Program-made: the position numbers and the translations under genes
Notes under the pieces: model-generated
What the model was told of the DNA's origin: nothing
The model's input: only the letters and a program-made list of their open reading frames with translations
Databases searched by the model: none
NCBI GenBank assembly: GCA_021292105.1
Contig: CM037864.1
Location: 40,972,514 to 41,036,513, forward strand
DNA length: 64,000 nt
DNA from: Anadara kagoshimensis
Lineage: Eukaryota; Mollusca; Bivalvia; Arcoida; Arcidae
Reading direction: 5' to 3'
Shown: positions 37,480-51,800 of the stretch, one piece after another
Numbering within the stretch: the first letter of the stretch is position 1
How the letters are laid out: every line of letters begins with the position of its first letter

Positions 37480-40015
37480 ATCAACAACTAACACTGGGCT
37501 AATATTAGTCCTTTGTACCTGATAGAACCTAGCTAAAACTGAAAGTGGATTCTTAATGTTGTATGATTTGTGAGAGACTAGTCATGCATAGACCCTTTTA
37601 ATACTAAGAACAAACTATCAATTGGGATACTGCTATGTTTTTGTTTTTATCCCACACCCATGGTATGGTAGATGCTATACATTTATATAATAGATCTTGA
37701 TAACAAGTTGTTGGCTAGAAGGCATTTTTCTAATTAACCTTTTAATCTGTAGGTATTTACTAGTAGATGGCAAATATCCTCACACAACAATGAATTGGAT
37801 GCTATCCCAACTCGCATTATCTTGTTCATTCAATTTTCTTGTTCAGCAAAAACCCAGACACCTTGTAAACATCTTTTAATTTGTGGTTATATGGAACAAG
37901 GGTTAGTTGCAAGTTGTGAGAGTTAAAGTCATAGGAAAGTATGTGAACCAAACCACTGCAGGCTTCAGAATTTTTCAAACCACTCATCTATGTTGTATCT
38001 TTTATGCCTTGTTTTGTTATGCTTTCAGCAAATGATCAAGCACATGTCATGATGTCAATGTCTTATTATATGACCAATTGTTTTGATTTCTTTGATTTGC
38101 TGAAAATGTGTTTAAAATACCTGATAAAAAGCCTTATTCACAGTAAATACATAAATAGTTTGTACATTAAAAAGGGATTTGGTGATAAATAAATAGATGC
38201 TTATTAAGAAAAATTACTAGAAACAGATTTCCAGTGGCAAAGTCATCAAGGGGCATTACAATAACGTTTAACTATATAACCAATTTACAACCAGCAATAA
38301 AGTAAGTGAAACTTTAGAAATGTCTTAGCAGAAATCAAATTCTAAAACTTTTACAAAATTGATAATTAGATTGGCTAAAAGTTACAAGAAAGCATTTTAA
38401 CAAAACCAATGGCCGCCAATTGCATATAATGAAAGAGCACCTTCCTTTCTTTTAAACATTACAAACTCAAAACTTTTTTGTGATATGGCTAAAGATTTCT
38501 CTTTTAATATTTCTGATTTATCTTCATAAGTGCACTCTTTGCCATTTAATCACATGATGAAGACAATTTCATACATTTTTCAGATAAATTCAAAGACCTT
38601 CTACACCTTCTACTCGAAATTCCAGAAATTATTTCAAATATATCATAGATAATAAGGGTTATTTAAACTGATACAGAAAATAAATCCACAATATACAGAT
38701 TATAATGAGCCGCAATGATACGCTAAGTAGTAACCTCCAGCTTTTTGGCAGATACAAAAAGTGTAACATCAAAACAGATACAGAAAGAAAAGAAAAAAAT
38801 CAAATTATAATAGATTTATAGATTATAAGAAGTTTAAATGATACACTAAGTAGTAACCTCCAGACTTTTGGCAGCAACAAAAAGTGTAACATCAAAAGGG
38901 TATATAACTATGTGTAGATAATCTGTCAGTCCTTTGATCTTCTCATTACCATCACATAGTCCACCATTAAACCTAACAACATCTTGGTGCTCTAGTACCA
39001 CTAAAACATACTTCACATACACCTGTACTTACTAAATAACATCATAATATACTAATTACTCTAACATGGACATTGTCTTAATTTCCGATTTTCGAGTCTT
39101 TTATTTAGCTCACTTGCAAAAAGGCAGTGATGAATTTCCTTTCTCTTGTCTAACTTATTAGCTCATTTTCAAAAAAAAGCAGCGAGGCACTGTGATTGAT
39201 AAACCTGCTTTTTAACCTCTTGGTCTCTGGGACACTAAATGCTCAGAAGTATAAAATCTTGTTAGGAAAGTCAAGTCAATTTCATTCAATGTTTTGGATC
39301 TGTCTGACTGACAAGAATATATCTCCATGTCCTTTTGGGACAACATCAGTAGGACTGGACCTTATTTTATAGAATAATGCACATTTTACTTTTATCTTAA
39401 TTTACAGGCTATCATGTTGTACTGGAATTTCATTATCAAGTTAATGGTGAAATAATGTTAATTTATGAAATTTAAACACATTTTCAACAACTGAAAATTT
39501 GAAACTTAATGCAAACATCTGTAATATTGCTGGTGGACTACACATTTCAATGGAACTGAACTATAACTTAATGTACTCTCTTTGTCCAGATGAGCAATAA
39601 AAGGCCCATCATACCTTATCATGTTATCAAATCCTCTTATAATATTTATTTACTTTTCTGATATCAGATTTGTTGATTTAACAAAACCTTATGTCATTCC
39701 TGTATAAAATAATGCTGTAATATGAATAACTCTTACATCAAGAATATAAGACTTATCCTTGATTAAAAACCTCCAACAGAATTTCTTCACCTCTCGTTTG
39801 CCCAGATCTTATTAGCCGTCTAAGTATTCATGTTATTCACACTGTAATATATTCACCTTTTTCCAAATGTTACCATTTTTTATCACTTAAGAACATATTA
39901 AAAGCAGGGAAAAAATCAATTTTTTTCTATACATATTTACAAAACACTGAGAAAATTATTGTATAAAAAATTAATTACAGCATATTGCTGATGCACATGT
40001 GTACATGAAGGCATG
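37480..40015. other. no supported gene
   Basis: AT-rich. Contains a loosely repeated pair of blocks at 38680-38900 (CTAAGTAGTAACCTCCAG.CTTTTGGCAG..ACAAAAAGTG) that indicates an old duplication. No exon was recognised. Confidence 0.4.
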
Positions 40016-40017
40016 CA

Positions 40018-40018
<1 letters not shown>

Positions 40019-40100
<82 letters not shown>

Positions 40101-40101
40101 G
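40019..40101. repeat. (GT)n plus (GA)n compound microsatellite
   Basis: About 14 GT units followed by a GA run of about 45 bp with one interruption. Confidence 0.95.
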
Positions 40102-41480
40102 TGGCTACAGATACAAAACACAAGAAATTGCAGTGGAAATAATTTTAATCAGTTCTTATTGCCTTTTTGACTAATTTAAACTGTTTACACATTTTGATTT
40201 TCATATTATAACAACAATATCTTTGCATTTTACAACAATTTCTTATTATCAGTAGTTACTCCTGTCTATAAAGACCACCTGCATCAACATGCAACTATAT
40301 CTGAATGGTCAGGTGGCCTAAATTTTAATAAAAGTGAAAATAATACCTAAAATCCAAGTCAAACTTGATCTCAATATAGCAGTGTTAGTGAGGCAGATCT
40401 ATCTGTAACATTAATTTTTTAACACATTACATGTCGATTTTGATAAATCAGCCGATATTGATGAATCAGTCACCCGCTCCTTTAGAGCCCCGCTCCTTTA
40501 GAGCCCCGTTTAACTTTCTTATACTACATAATTTATTTTGTGTCTTTTATTTCTTTGTAGACATATAAAGCCTCAGTGTGATACTACAGAAATGTGAAAG
40601 AATATCTGGCAGTCTACGATGATGGCAGCATGAGAATTCACATCCATTTGCCTGTCATCAAAATACGCGTTTATTATCGACATCATATCAATGACAACCT
40701 GCACTACATTATATTATTCTCATAGAAGAAGAAATGAAATATTGGAAATGTGTCGGAATTATATTATACCAAGTTATTGTAGGAATCGAAATTGCTGTGA
40801 ATAAAACAACAGAAATTTTTTTGCTGATAAATATTTAAATGTTGGATTTTAAATACTGGTAGTGCGGAATAATAACAATAAGCAAGTGTTCAAATGTTAA
40901 ATTAATATACAGTATTGACAATCACAAGTAGATTTAGCGGAATAACGAAATAACTTTCTTTTAGAAATTTGAATATTTGATTTATCAAATGAAATTCACA
41001 GTGGAATAAGGACAGCAAAATTATTCCGACTGATAGATATTGGAATGTAAGATTAATCAAATATTTTGTACGACCAGATATTGAAATGTCAGATTAATAT
41101 GTACTGGCAAATCACAAATCGTCACTTGAGTCGGAGTTATAAAATTGAAAAGCCTCTTCTACTTATATTTACAAAATGTAAATGAGAAAACATGAGTAGA
41201 AATAATGAATAGAAAGACAAGTTTAATTATAAATTTTAATTTGAAGTGAACAAAAGAACGGGAAAACAGTTCTATGTCTGTGCAATTACTATGTAAACTC
41301 AAATATCAGAGCGTTTTTGAATTGGACTAGCTTATGTCAACAACCTGTACCATCTATATTTACCAGGATTCATACTCGAGTATTTTAAATATAATTACTT
41401 TAAAGTGTTAAGTAAAAATTCCCTAAGTTTGTAAACACAGAGAAAAGCAAATTTACAGTGTCTTTCAATTGACAAAAAAA

Positions 41481-41700
41481 TCCATTTTGTGTTGATGAAC
41501 TTTGGATAAAATTGTAGCTGCATATAACAGCAGCTTTTGAAGAAAAACCGTTTTGTTTTTCAACATATAAAAATCCATTTTGTGTTGATGAACTTTGGAT
41601 AAAATCGTAGCTGCATGTAATAGCAGCCTTTGAAGAAAAACCATTTTGTCTTTCAACATATAAAAATCATTTTGTGTTGCTGTTATACTGACAAGATGAA
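41481..41700. repeat. 93-bp tandem repeat upstream of four-jointed
   Basis: Units start at about 41481, 41574 and 41667 (third partial). They share TCCATTTTGTGTTGATGAAC, TTTGGATAAAAT.GTAGCTGC and TTTTGAAGAAAAACC. The minus-strand frame across it is a by-product. Confidence 0.8.
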
Positions 41701-42055
41701 CTTTGGATTTTTTTACCGGCTGCATAGCGTTTGAAGAAATCGTATTTTATTCCCAAGGATCTAATCTACATGTAATTGTATTGTGATATATCGGAGAGTA
41801 ACGGCAAGTCAAGATTTTACTGGATCTATATAAACAGTGATTAATTATTTAACAGGAATATTATTCCATGAGAGGTGAGCGAGCGAGATGATGTGGAATG
41901 GAATATCAAGAATATAGCTTTACAACCCCCTTGAGAGTTGGAGAATTGATAAATTTGACAATTAATGAATTATGTTTTGATCTAGATATTGTACGATACT
42001 GAGTTTATATTGATCAGAGAGATCTACTACTCTTGTGACCATGTTCTTCTGCCGC

Positions 42056-42065
42056 TATATAAAAG
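42056..42065 (+). promoter_or_regulatory. possible TATA box of four-jointed
   Basis: TATATAAAAG lies 39 bp before the chosen ATG. A second TATATAAAA directly abuts the ATG. A start site 30 bp downstream of the first would leave almost no leader, so the true promoter may be further upstream. Confidence 0.3.
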
Positions 42066-42094
42066 CTGTCACCTAATACTTTTCTCTATATAAA

Positions 42095-42882
42095 ATGCAT
42101 CTTTCAAGACTCTGCCGACCTCGAGGTTTTTTAATTACGATATGTGCATTTGCTTTAAGCTTTGTAATTGTTTTAAATGTAATGGTTAATCAACTTCAGA
42201 GCAACGAAGCTGGATTAAGAAGATCGAGTTCATTGTTTGTGAAAAAACAGCGAGAGAGCCATGGTGTTGTAGATCTGGAATTTGAACATTATGTTGCTAA
42301 TGGAAATCGGAAAATAAAAGCTGCTAATGATAAGATATTGAATGACGGTAACAATAATGTTAAGGTCAAACTGACAAAAAGAAAGGCGGTTCCCGCAGCG
42401 AAGAAATTGAATTTTAAATTCCAAAAGGATCAAGAAATTGAAACATCATTGGATGATTATAAAAATACAAATAATTTACATAATGAGGATGAAAATTATT
42501 CTGATGACATTAACAATGTCGTAATCGAGGACGATGATGATGAGGAGGATAATGATGATGATGAAAATGATAAGGATGATGACAAAATGATGATGATGAT
42601 GATGATGGTGATGATGAATATAGTGATGATAAAAAAATTAAAACTGATGTGAAAAATAAGGAAAATTCTATTTTCAAACCCAAAGATTTCTTAAACAAAT
42701 CTAAGGCTGTTTTTACAAAACCTCCAATTCGTTACCAAGAAGTTGGAAAAATTAACCAAAGAAACATGAAAATTCTAAAGTATTACCAGGTTCAAATGTT
42801 GGTGTTGTGAAATTTATGAATTCTAAGAAAATCACAAATGGAATATATTGGTCTCAAGAAGCAGAAGACTTGGTTCCCAAAG
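42095..42882 (+). CDS. fj: four-jointed exon 1 (signal anchor, stem, start of kinase homology)
   Basis: 788 bp, about 263 residues if the two A4 runs are A5. Without them the frame from the ATG ends at 42652 after a Met run. The homologous block [18 protein letters not shown] lies in the third frame near the end. Confidence 0.85.
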
Positions 42883-45800
42883 GTATGTTTTAAAATCTAT
42901 ATATCTACATACATTTATTTATTTGTTAGGTGAGAATTTTACCCCTGTTAATATATTGTTCAACTATATGACAAACATGAATTTTTACAATAGTGTAAAT
43001 TTTCTGCTCCAGACAGAAAAAATCCCAAGGGACTCAAGTCTGTTTACAAATTTGGTACAAACTCATTATTTCTGAACAATAAATGTATTTCTGTAATTGT
43101 TTACATTTGGCAAATATAGACAGCTTTACAAATTATTGCTTACACAAACACATATCATTCTTGTACTTTCAATGGGAGCCCGAGTAGGTTGTTTGGTTGG
43201 GTGGTTGGTAGATTGGTTGGTTGGTTGGTTGGTTGGGTGGGTGATTGGTAGATTGGTTGGTTGGTTGGTTGGTTGGTTGGGTGTGGGGTTGGTTGGTTGA
43301 TTGGTTGGTTGTTTGGTTGGGTGGTTGGTAGATTGGTTGGTTGGTTGGTTGGTTGGTTGGTTGGTTAGTTGGTTGGTTGGTTGGTTGGTTGGGTGGGTGA
43401 TTGGTAGATTGGTTGGTTGGTTGGTTGGTTGGTTGGTTGGGTGGGTGGTTGGTTGGTTGGAATGGTGTTCCAAGAACGTTCCATTTATATCAAGTCAGTT
43501 AGTTCTGAAATGGTAGAGGAAACCAGAGTTCATAGATAAATATGTCCAGCAAGATGACAAAGTTTCTAACACTAGGATCTGCCCCATGTTTGCCTGGTTT
43601 CTGTGAGGACTAAGTATTTTAGAAAATTAGAATTTGCTTTAAAGGTAGGCAGAATGTATTGGTTGTTGTCTATCAAACATATGTTAAAACATTTTTCCTA
43701 AACGGTTGTTTAATTTAAAATAAAAAATAAAATTGATTTTTTTCATGTATCAGACAGAATTAAATCAATATAAGTAAGGATGGAAAAATTATAAAGTTTT
43801 AAATAAAAGAAATTAAAATGATATAATCAATAGAGATAACAACTAAATTACAAAAACCCACAAAAAAAATTGTAAATAGAACTCCAAGATGTTACTAGCT
43901 AAATTGTATGACATATTGGTATAAATCAGCGACAGATATCGGACAGATATTGACATGAATCTTATTTATTGTATACAGTACTTATATCTTTAACAACAAC
44001 TGTCAGCTTTTATATCAATCCCATAGCAATCCTACCCTGTCGAGAATCAGTTCATGAACTGATGAACTGTTGATGAACATTCATGAACTGTTCATGAACA
44101 TTCATGAACTGTCTGTCACAGTTCTTCAAAAATTCATCAAAGTAGTTCATCAAAAGTTCATCAACCAAAGTTCATGAATATTTCATGAACGTTCATCAAA
44201 AGTTCATCAAAACAAATTCATGAACCTTGTGCCATTTAAAGTTCATGAACTCTCCATAATCAGTTCATCAAAACATTACCGTAGTTCACGAACCTTAAAT
44301 GACTGACTGCCATTTGAAATTTTAATCTTGCAAGGTTCATTAAATTGTTAGTTCATGAACTAATGGATCTGATGAACCGTGTAACATGATTCAAAAGATG
44401 TGATGACAAACATTTTTATTTTTAACAAAGGGAGGTAATTTAGATGAAAATTTTAGCTCCAGAGTTATCTCACTTGATTCTGTATACATTGTATATGTCA
44501 TTCTGATGGCAAAAATAACTGAAAATCTTTGAAGGAAAGACAAAATTATGAACTGTAGCAGAATGTATTAGAGTCCAGACAATGTGAAATAATAAGTGAC
44601 CCAGTGACCTAGTTTTTGACCCAAAATGAGCCATATTTCAACCTGACTCATCTAGATACAAATTCTGACCAAGTCTGGTGAAGATAGGATGAAAACTGTT
44701 TGAACTAGAGTGCAGACAAGGTTTGTGACAGACAGACAGACAGACAAACTGAAGCAAATCAATTTGTGGTGGGAGACATAATAACCAAACCACCAATTGC
44801 TGTTTTAACTATACGTTTACTTAAACACTGCATGACCATGAATATTTGGTGGTCTTGCAATGATGCAGTTACCACCAGAAACATTTATAAACCATATATT
44901 TTCATCCAAGTTTTGTGCTGAAAACAACTGACATTCATTTCCAATTTTTCCAGGAACAAGATGTTTCCCTGAATCATTCACCAAGTAATTGTCATTTGTT
45001 TCTACTGTAAGGGTTACTGCAAACACTTCCTTCACATCTGGATGGAAAACGTAGTATAAAACTACTACAACTTCACCAGTTTTTGTCAACACTGTGTAAC
45101 AGTTCTTTTTCTGCATTCTGTTGTAACTTCTGGAGTAAAAACGTTTTCCATTTCTAACAATTCGCAGTGCTTTTCTAATATGAAATACACTTTCAACGTT
45201 AAAATTATTTAACACTACAGGGGTATATGTATCCTCATGCAGCACAGATATAGTTCCTGCTAACTGGCAATTTTGGGCCTCCTGTAATTTCTTCCAAGTC
45301 TTATCATTTGATTCAAGCTGTAGATGGTTTCTGAGTAATGACTGGGCTTGTTTCAACTTCATTATCTGCTTTGTAACATTTCCAGTCCCATGCACAGTTT
45401 TTGTAACCATAGAGTTAATGTCTTCAAATGGAAAACAGCTCCAACTCCAAAGTGGGCCAAACAACTTCACATAATAAACCATATGACATCCAATGTTATG
45501 AATATTTAGCCCACAAGACCCTTCACCATATAATGCTGGGAACTGGGAGTGAAATTTTTGCAGCAGAACATCTGCTCTTTGTAATTCATGGAATGTAATG
45601 GAATCTCCTAGAAGTAGATAAATCCCTTCAGACAACAACGCAAAATGATCTAGATAGAGCTGTGGCAAAATTCCTTTCAAACATGGAAGTCCATAGTACA
45701 ACAGCCATGCCTGTAGCTCTGTTGCCTTCAGAGACGAGTAGTTTTTTTCCATGTCTCTTGGTAGTCTCTGCATGCATTCTGGTGGTTGTATAGACTTTAA

Positions 45801-48800
45801 TCTTGCAGATATTTCATTCAATTTGTTACCTACAAAGTATCCTTCTTTGGCATTAACTGGGGAAAACCATTTAGAAAGAAGTAATTTTGTTACCCCTAAA
45901 AGCACACAGTGCATGTAATCGGGCACCATTCCTTTCACAAGTGGAAAACCTTTAAGTTCTGTTAAACCAGATAAACCTTTAAACCCTTTGACTGGATGAC
46001 GTTCAGTAGACTGGGTCATTTGTTGTCTCACTCTGGCCTCTGTCCTTAAACTGCTTTTTTCTTGTTCTTCTCTGAAAGGAAAATATCTGCTGTAACCTTT
46101 TCCTTGTTTCACAGTTTTCCCAGGATCTTCGCAAGTAATGCACGAATCAGAACCATTGTACTGTTTCATGTTTAATACTGCTGCCTTGGCTGGCAAGTCA
46201 GCAGTTCCACAAATAACAGAAAGTTTGACACATACTGTCTCTAGGTCAACATTAACGTTCAAACCAGTATCATAAAGTTCATTTAATGTAGAAGCGAATG
46301 CTTTCAAATATGTTCCCATATTTGGTTTACCTTTGCCTTGCCAAATGCCAGCGATTATCATGTTTTCACGTGCAAACCTCACAGCAGGACTCAGTTCATT
46401 TAAAGCTATATACAATGGCCACAACTGAATATGACTGGAGGAATACAGACACATTCCATCGGTATTGAAGATAGCTGTCAAGTTATTTTCATTCAATAGA
46501 AAGTTATCTTCTAGTTCTTTATAAAAAGCACCATCTGTGATATCTGTTATTAAATTGGGCATTTCAACTTTCCTTCTTTGTCTGAGTGCCTTGTTTAGCT
46601 TGATATTATCCCATATTCCTGAAATGCAAAAGATTAATTGATTAATTACTCTAAAACACTGAATAACAATCAAGGTTAAATCAAAGACAAATATACAGAA
46701 ATAAAACTCTTATTAATCATGAAACCGGAAGACTGAAGGTGATAAATAGCACTGTCACAAGTAGAAATTGAGAAATATCTAGCAGGCTGAAACCAGTGAG
46801 AGATAGACGGACAGACAGTTCAGCTATATTGTTTAGTTAGGTTTGTTTTTGTTTTAACGCCCGTTTTCTACATTTTTCAGTTCTATACAGGCAGGTAGTT
46901 TAACAAGAGCGATCTATGATCACCTGTGTCCCCTGATGATAGCCAATTAAAGAAAAAAAGTTTTTATTCAAAGGCCATAACTCTGACGAAAATCATTGAA
47001 GTGGAAAATGCTGACAATATGCACAACTAGACTTGGTACTGATCATTCCTGTACAGTACAGGATGAAATTGCACAAGTAGTTTCTGAGGAGTAGTCCGGA
47101 CAAGTTTTGTGATGGACGGACAGACAGATGGACAGACAGACGATGGAAAAGTGATTCCTAAATGTCACATCTACTCTGTAGCAGGCAACACAAAAATATA
47201 TACAAAGATTTCAGGTTATTTAGAATGACATACCTGGGGCTTGAAGAAGATTTGTCAATTGTTTCTTTATATTTGCAAGTACAAAACTTGCTCTAGGTTT
47301 TCCAACAATATGCTGATTTGGTCCCAAATATCGAATGCCATCACATCCAGGTTTCACACATGAAAAAATTTCAGGATCATTTGGAAATAGTTCCCCACAT
47401 TTCTCGCAGTAATGTATTTCATTTGCATAATCAGAATCTAGGACTGCCCACAATGCCTCATATTTTATTTCCTTAAGGGCTACATCATATGGGAAACACC
47501 TTTTGAAGGTTGAAAGTATATCTTTACATGCAGTGGCTGGCAAATTATTTCTTATAAAACAAGACAATATGTTCAGTCTTGCTTTTGAGGGAGCACTTCC
47601 AGTGATATCAGAGTAATTTGAAGAACAACTGTCATCAAACTGGTCACTACTTGCACTGTCACTATTTGTACCCAATCCTTCGCTTTCAGTGTCTGAGTCA
47701 TCTGTATCAAATATTTCACTATAACTATCTGCATCATTTGTAGTTGTACTAGAGCTATCACTTTTTCTCCAGTCATCCTGATCTTCAGCAGCTTCATTTG
47801 TACTGACAGAGTCACAGTTTTCAAAATGTGTACATGTTTGTCCATTTTCAGTTTCATCCACAGTCATGTTTTCATTTAGTTCTTTATCATCTGAATATAA
47901 ACAGGAACTAGATTTGCTAAGGTTCTCACTCATGTCTGTGTTTACCAACCTGGAGGCTTCATCTGAAAATAAGTAAAACTCTCAACTAGAACTACGTATT
48001 TTCAATTTAAAATGAAAAAACCCAAGCCCCATTGGACACCAGAGTCCTAATTTGAACAATCTTGGTCATCCTGTGAGCACAAAAGTTTCAAACTAGTTAA
48101 TAAGTTTCAGACAAGAAGATTTATTTAAATACTTTACTTTTCCTCTTCAAAAGTCTTTATATAAAAGAGACCTGAGAGCATTTGTAAATTATTTTCATTA
48201 TCATAAAGGCCCATTAGTTTCTGACAAGAAAGGTATTTTAACGTTTTATACAAAGTCTATATAAAACTAAGAATCCTGGTATGGGCCTGAAACGAAACAT
48301 TTTATGACACCGATGAGAATCTTGCAGGGGCATAAAAAGAGCCAAAGAGGTCAGCCACAGGTCCTGGAATCATGATTAATCTAAATGATATTTGCTTAAT
48401 AGATTGGAATTAAACAAGAGCGGTCAGAGGAACCACACGCTCGACTATTCTCAGTGCTGGATAGTAAAACATAAGCTTGATAGTATAACATAAGCTTAAT
48501 AAGTTGCATGTTAAATCTTTACCAAAATTTCTAAGTTAAAGAGGGGCATAATTTTGACAAAATGCTTGATAGAGTTACCTCCTCTTGTCTACATGTTGGG
48601 GTCATTGTGGCAAACAAGTGTACAAAGTTTCAAAGCAATACCTATATGGACTTTGAAAATATTTGACTTTTTAAAAGAAACTGGTACGCAAAATCTTAAC
48701 ATTGTGCAACGTGTATTCTTCGAATAGTCAAGCTAAAAATAATACCTTCAGGTACCCTTGAATCACTGAATTGCAACTTTCGCTTTCGATAGTAAGCTGT

Positions 48801-51800
48801 ACTCTTAGGAATATCTATACTGCCATCCATCTCATACTTCTTATACTGCTTCTGTACTGGACCTGAATAAGAAGAAGTATCAAATTTTAGTGAAACATAA
48901 TTATGTACATGTATATTTATTTCATGGCTGTCAAGACAAAGTCTTTCTTTGGATGGAAAGTAGTTTGCTTTTGTGTGATGCCAGCTTTGAACCACCAAAA
49001 CACTGGGTCGCTCAACTGCAGACTGTCATGACTGGCAATAGCACAAATGTCAACACCATTTATTCTTAATTTCATGTGTCAAGTACACTGTATTCATATA
49101 TTTATGGCATCAAAAACTCGCCTATTATGGAGGTGTCCGCGTACTGGTAGTGTCCGCATACTGTTCCGGTCTGTCTACATAGGCCACAGACCCCAATTAA
49201 TTTCGTAGTGCATTCTAACCAAAAGTTGAGGCAAATTAAAAAAATCGCACCAGCTCAAACGAAATGAAACTTTGCAGGCACGAAGTATACCATAGTGTCA
49301 ATAAAATATTGAATTGTCAAAAAAATCGACCGCTGGTTTTTGCCGTACTGGCACAAAATATTTTTTTCATGAGTGACACTCCATTTTAGTGAAATAAACA
49401 CCAGCTTTATTAACCCTTGAACTTAGGTCACTTTACAACTTTCTGTTCAAAAAATGTTAATTTCAGGCAATCAAAATCACATTTCAAAGTGTATTCAGTA
49501 AAAAAATACTGGCAAAAATAAACGTTGTACTAGTATTTACGCAATTAAAATTTAAAAGAAAACACACTTTACAAGATAGGGGATTATATTCGTAGACCAC
49601 GAGCAAAGGGATGTAATTGGGATCTGTAGCCTACATGTACAATTTTCTAAGGAATGGGCGCAGCCATGTTTAATCGTAAATTTCATCTTTACGTACTCAT
49701 TTTATGTGCAGAATTCAAGTGATACAAAACAATGCGTCTTGAAGATAATTTACGATGACACAGTAAACACTCAAATCTCTGCCTCCCATTTTCTTCAACA
49801 ACACGATACTTGTTTATTTTATGCTCCATTGCTACTTTCACTTTAATACACAGAAGAGCGCCCTGCGAAGGTAAGGGAATCCCCGGAAAAACACGAACAT
49901 GTACGAACATAAAAAGCATACTCACCACAGCATTTCTGGTCTTTCTTGATACAAATTTTCCGTTATTATTTTTTGTTTTGTTTCCGATATAGAGGATAGA
50001 ACACAGAAGAGAGGCATAGCAAAAAAATATATAGTAATCCGTCAATGGCCGAAACAACTCGTACTTTCTCGGTTACGAGCATGCGCAGAAAACTCGGTTT
50101 TGAATTATGGCGGCCGAACGAAATTTGGTGTTTTGGCCGAAAGAAAATGCATGGTCAGTGGTTTCGAAATCAGCTATCAGCAATTCTGACAACAATGTTG
50201 GTTCACTGACATCAGCCAAATACGGTGGAAAGTTATACCCGGCTCTTATTATTGCAAGTAAGTGACATATTGTAAATTATGTAACAATCAAACGGTTGAA
50301 GATGAAAACCATTTAATTTTTTATCATCAATGTAAATATTTATGCCTGTATTGATGAGTGTGTGTATAGACATATATGTATATGTATGTGTTTATATTAT
50401 TCTGTTTATATATTTAATATTGCTGTATTATAAATAATGTATACATAGACACATGATATTTAAATTATTAATGTTTCTAATTATCAATTGTTGCTGATCT
50501 TTTTATTATTTTTATGCCGCCACTAAGAGGGGGGGGGCATTTAGATTTGCCCTTGTCCGTCCGTCTGTCCGTCCGTCACAAAACGTTGTGTCGCGTGTAC
50601 AGCCAAAAGTATTTGACCTACAGTCATGAAACTTTACAGGAATGTTTGTCAGCATATGTAGTTGTGCACCTGGGGTTTTGCGTTTGGATTATTTCAGTAT
50701 TGGCAGAGTTATTGCCCTTGAATTAGTAAAATTTCAATAATCAAATTTGTGTCGCGCATAACTCCAAAAGTATTTGACCTAGAGTCATGAAACTTTACAT
50801 GTAGATCCACAGGCTTGTGAACCGATGGTGGCCGGTCAGAGCCCGGCAGGTCCGACTCCTTGTTGCGACAATCTTTTGTATTTAGGTGTGAATGACACTT
50901 TCGTGTCAATTCCTGAATGCTCCAAACAAAACACTATATAATATCTTTTTACCAAACTTGTTATTTACTGAAACATCAATTTTGTAATGTGATATTCATA
51001 ATTGAGGGCAAATGTAATTTCAGCGGTTTTAAGACACACTAAAAAATTATAGACTGGAAAATCCTTACTTATTAAAATGTGCACTAAACTAAACTGTCAT
51101 TTACATTCCAGGGGGTTCAGACAAGATCCTAAATGTTGAAGGACAGAAGTTCCAAACATTCTTGAACGAAATATTGTTTGAGGAGACAGATGAGGCAGCA
51201 ATAATAAGAAGAGTAAAGGAAGAGTATCGTAAGTAATGAGAACAATTAAGGGCACTTTTAATAAAAATGGCACCAAAACTGAAAATGCAGGTCAAAATTC
51301 AAAACGAATCAATATATGTATATTATTTTGAGAAACAATCCTCGGACGTCATACTTTTAGGAAATGATTATGGGAAAGGTGAAACTTAAACTTAAAGCAT
51401 GAATTCGTTTTAGAACTTTGTCTTTAACTGGTAACAAAACTGCTATTAAAATTAAACATGAAAAACCACAATAAATTTGATTCAGATCAAAACAATAATA
51501 TTTAAGCTTTCTTAAATATTAAATGAGGATAGGGATATGTTTTATGCAGTTCCCATGTATGATATTTTCTCAGTATTGAAAAAAAACTTACACTTTTGCC
51601 GAAAACTTTCAGTTGCAGAGTCAAAGTCTTCAGTTGCTGACAATGCACCTACCCAGAACTCTGATGACACTGCATCTACCCAGAACTCTGATGATACCGC
51701 ACCTACCCAGAACTCAGATGACACCACACCTACCCGGAACTCCGATGTCACCAAATTAACTGCACCTACCCAGAACTCCGATGACACCAAATTACCTGCA

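Noticed and set aside
42653..42882. Separate small gene after the first frame stop in four-jointed exon 1
   Set aside because: The downstream frames align with the expected FJX1 order and are explained by two one-base losses.
43097..43516. Three frames of 67-115 codons rich in LVGW or NQPT
   Set aside because: All follow the TTGG microsatellite and are low-complexity artefacts.
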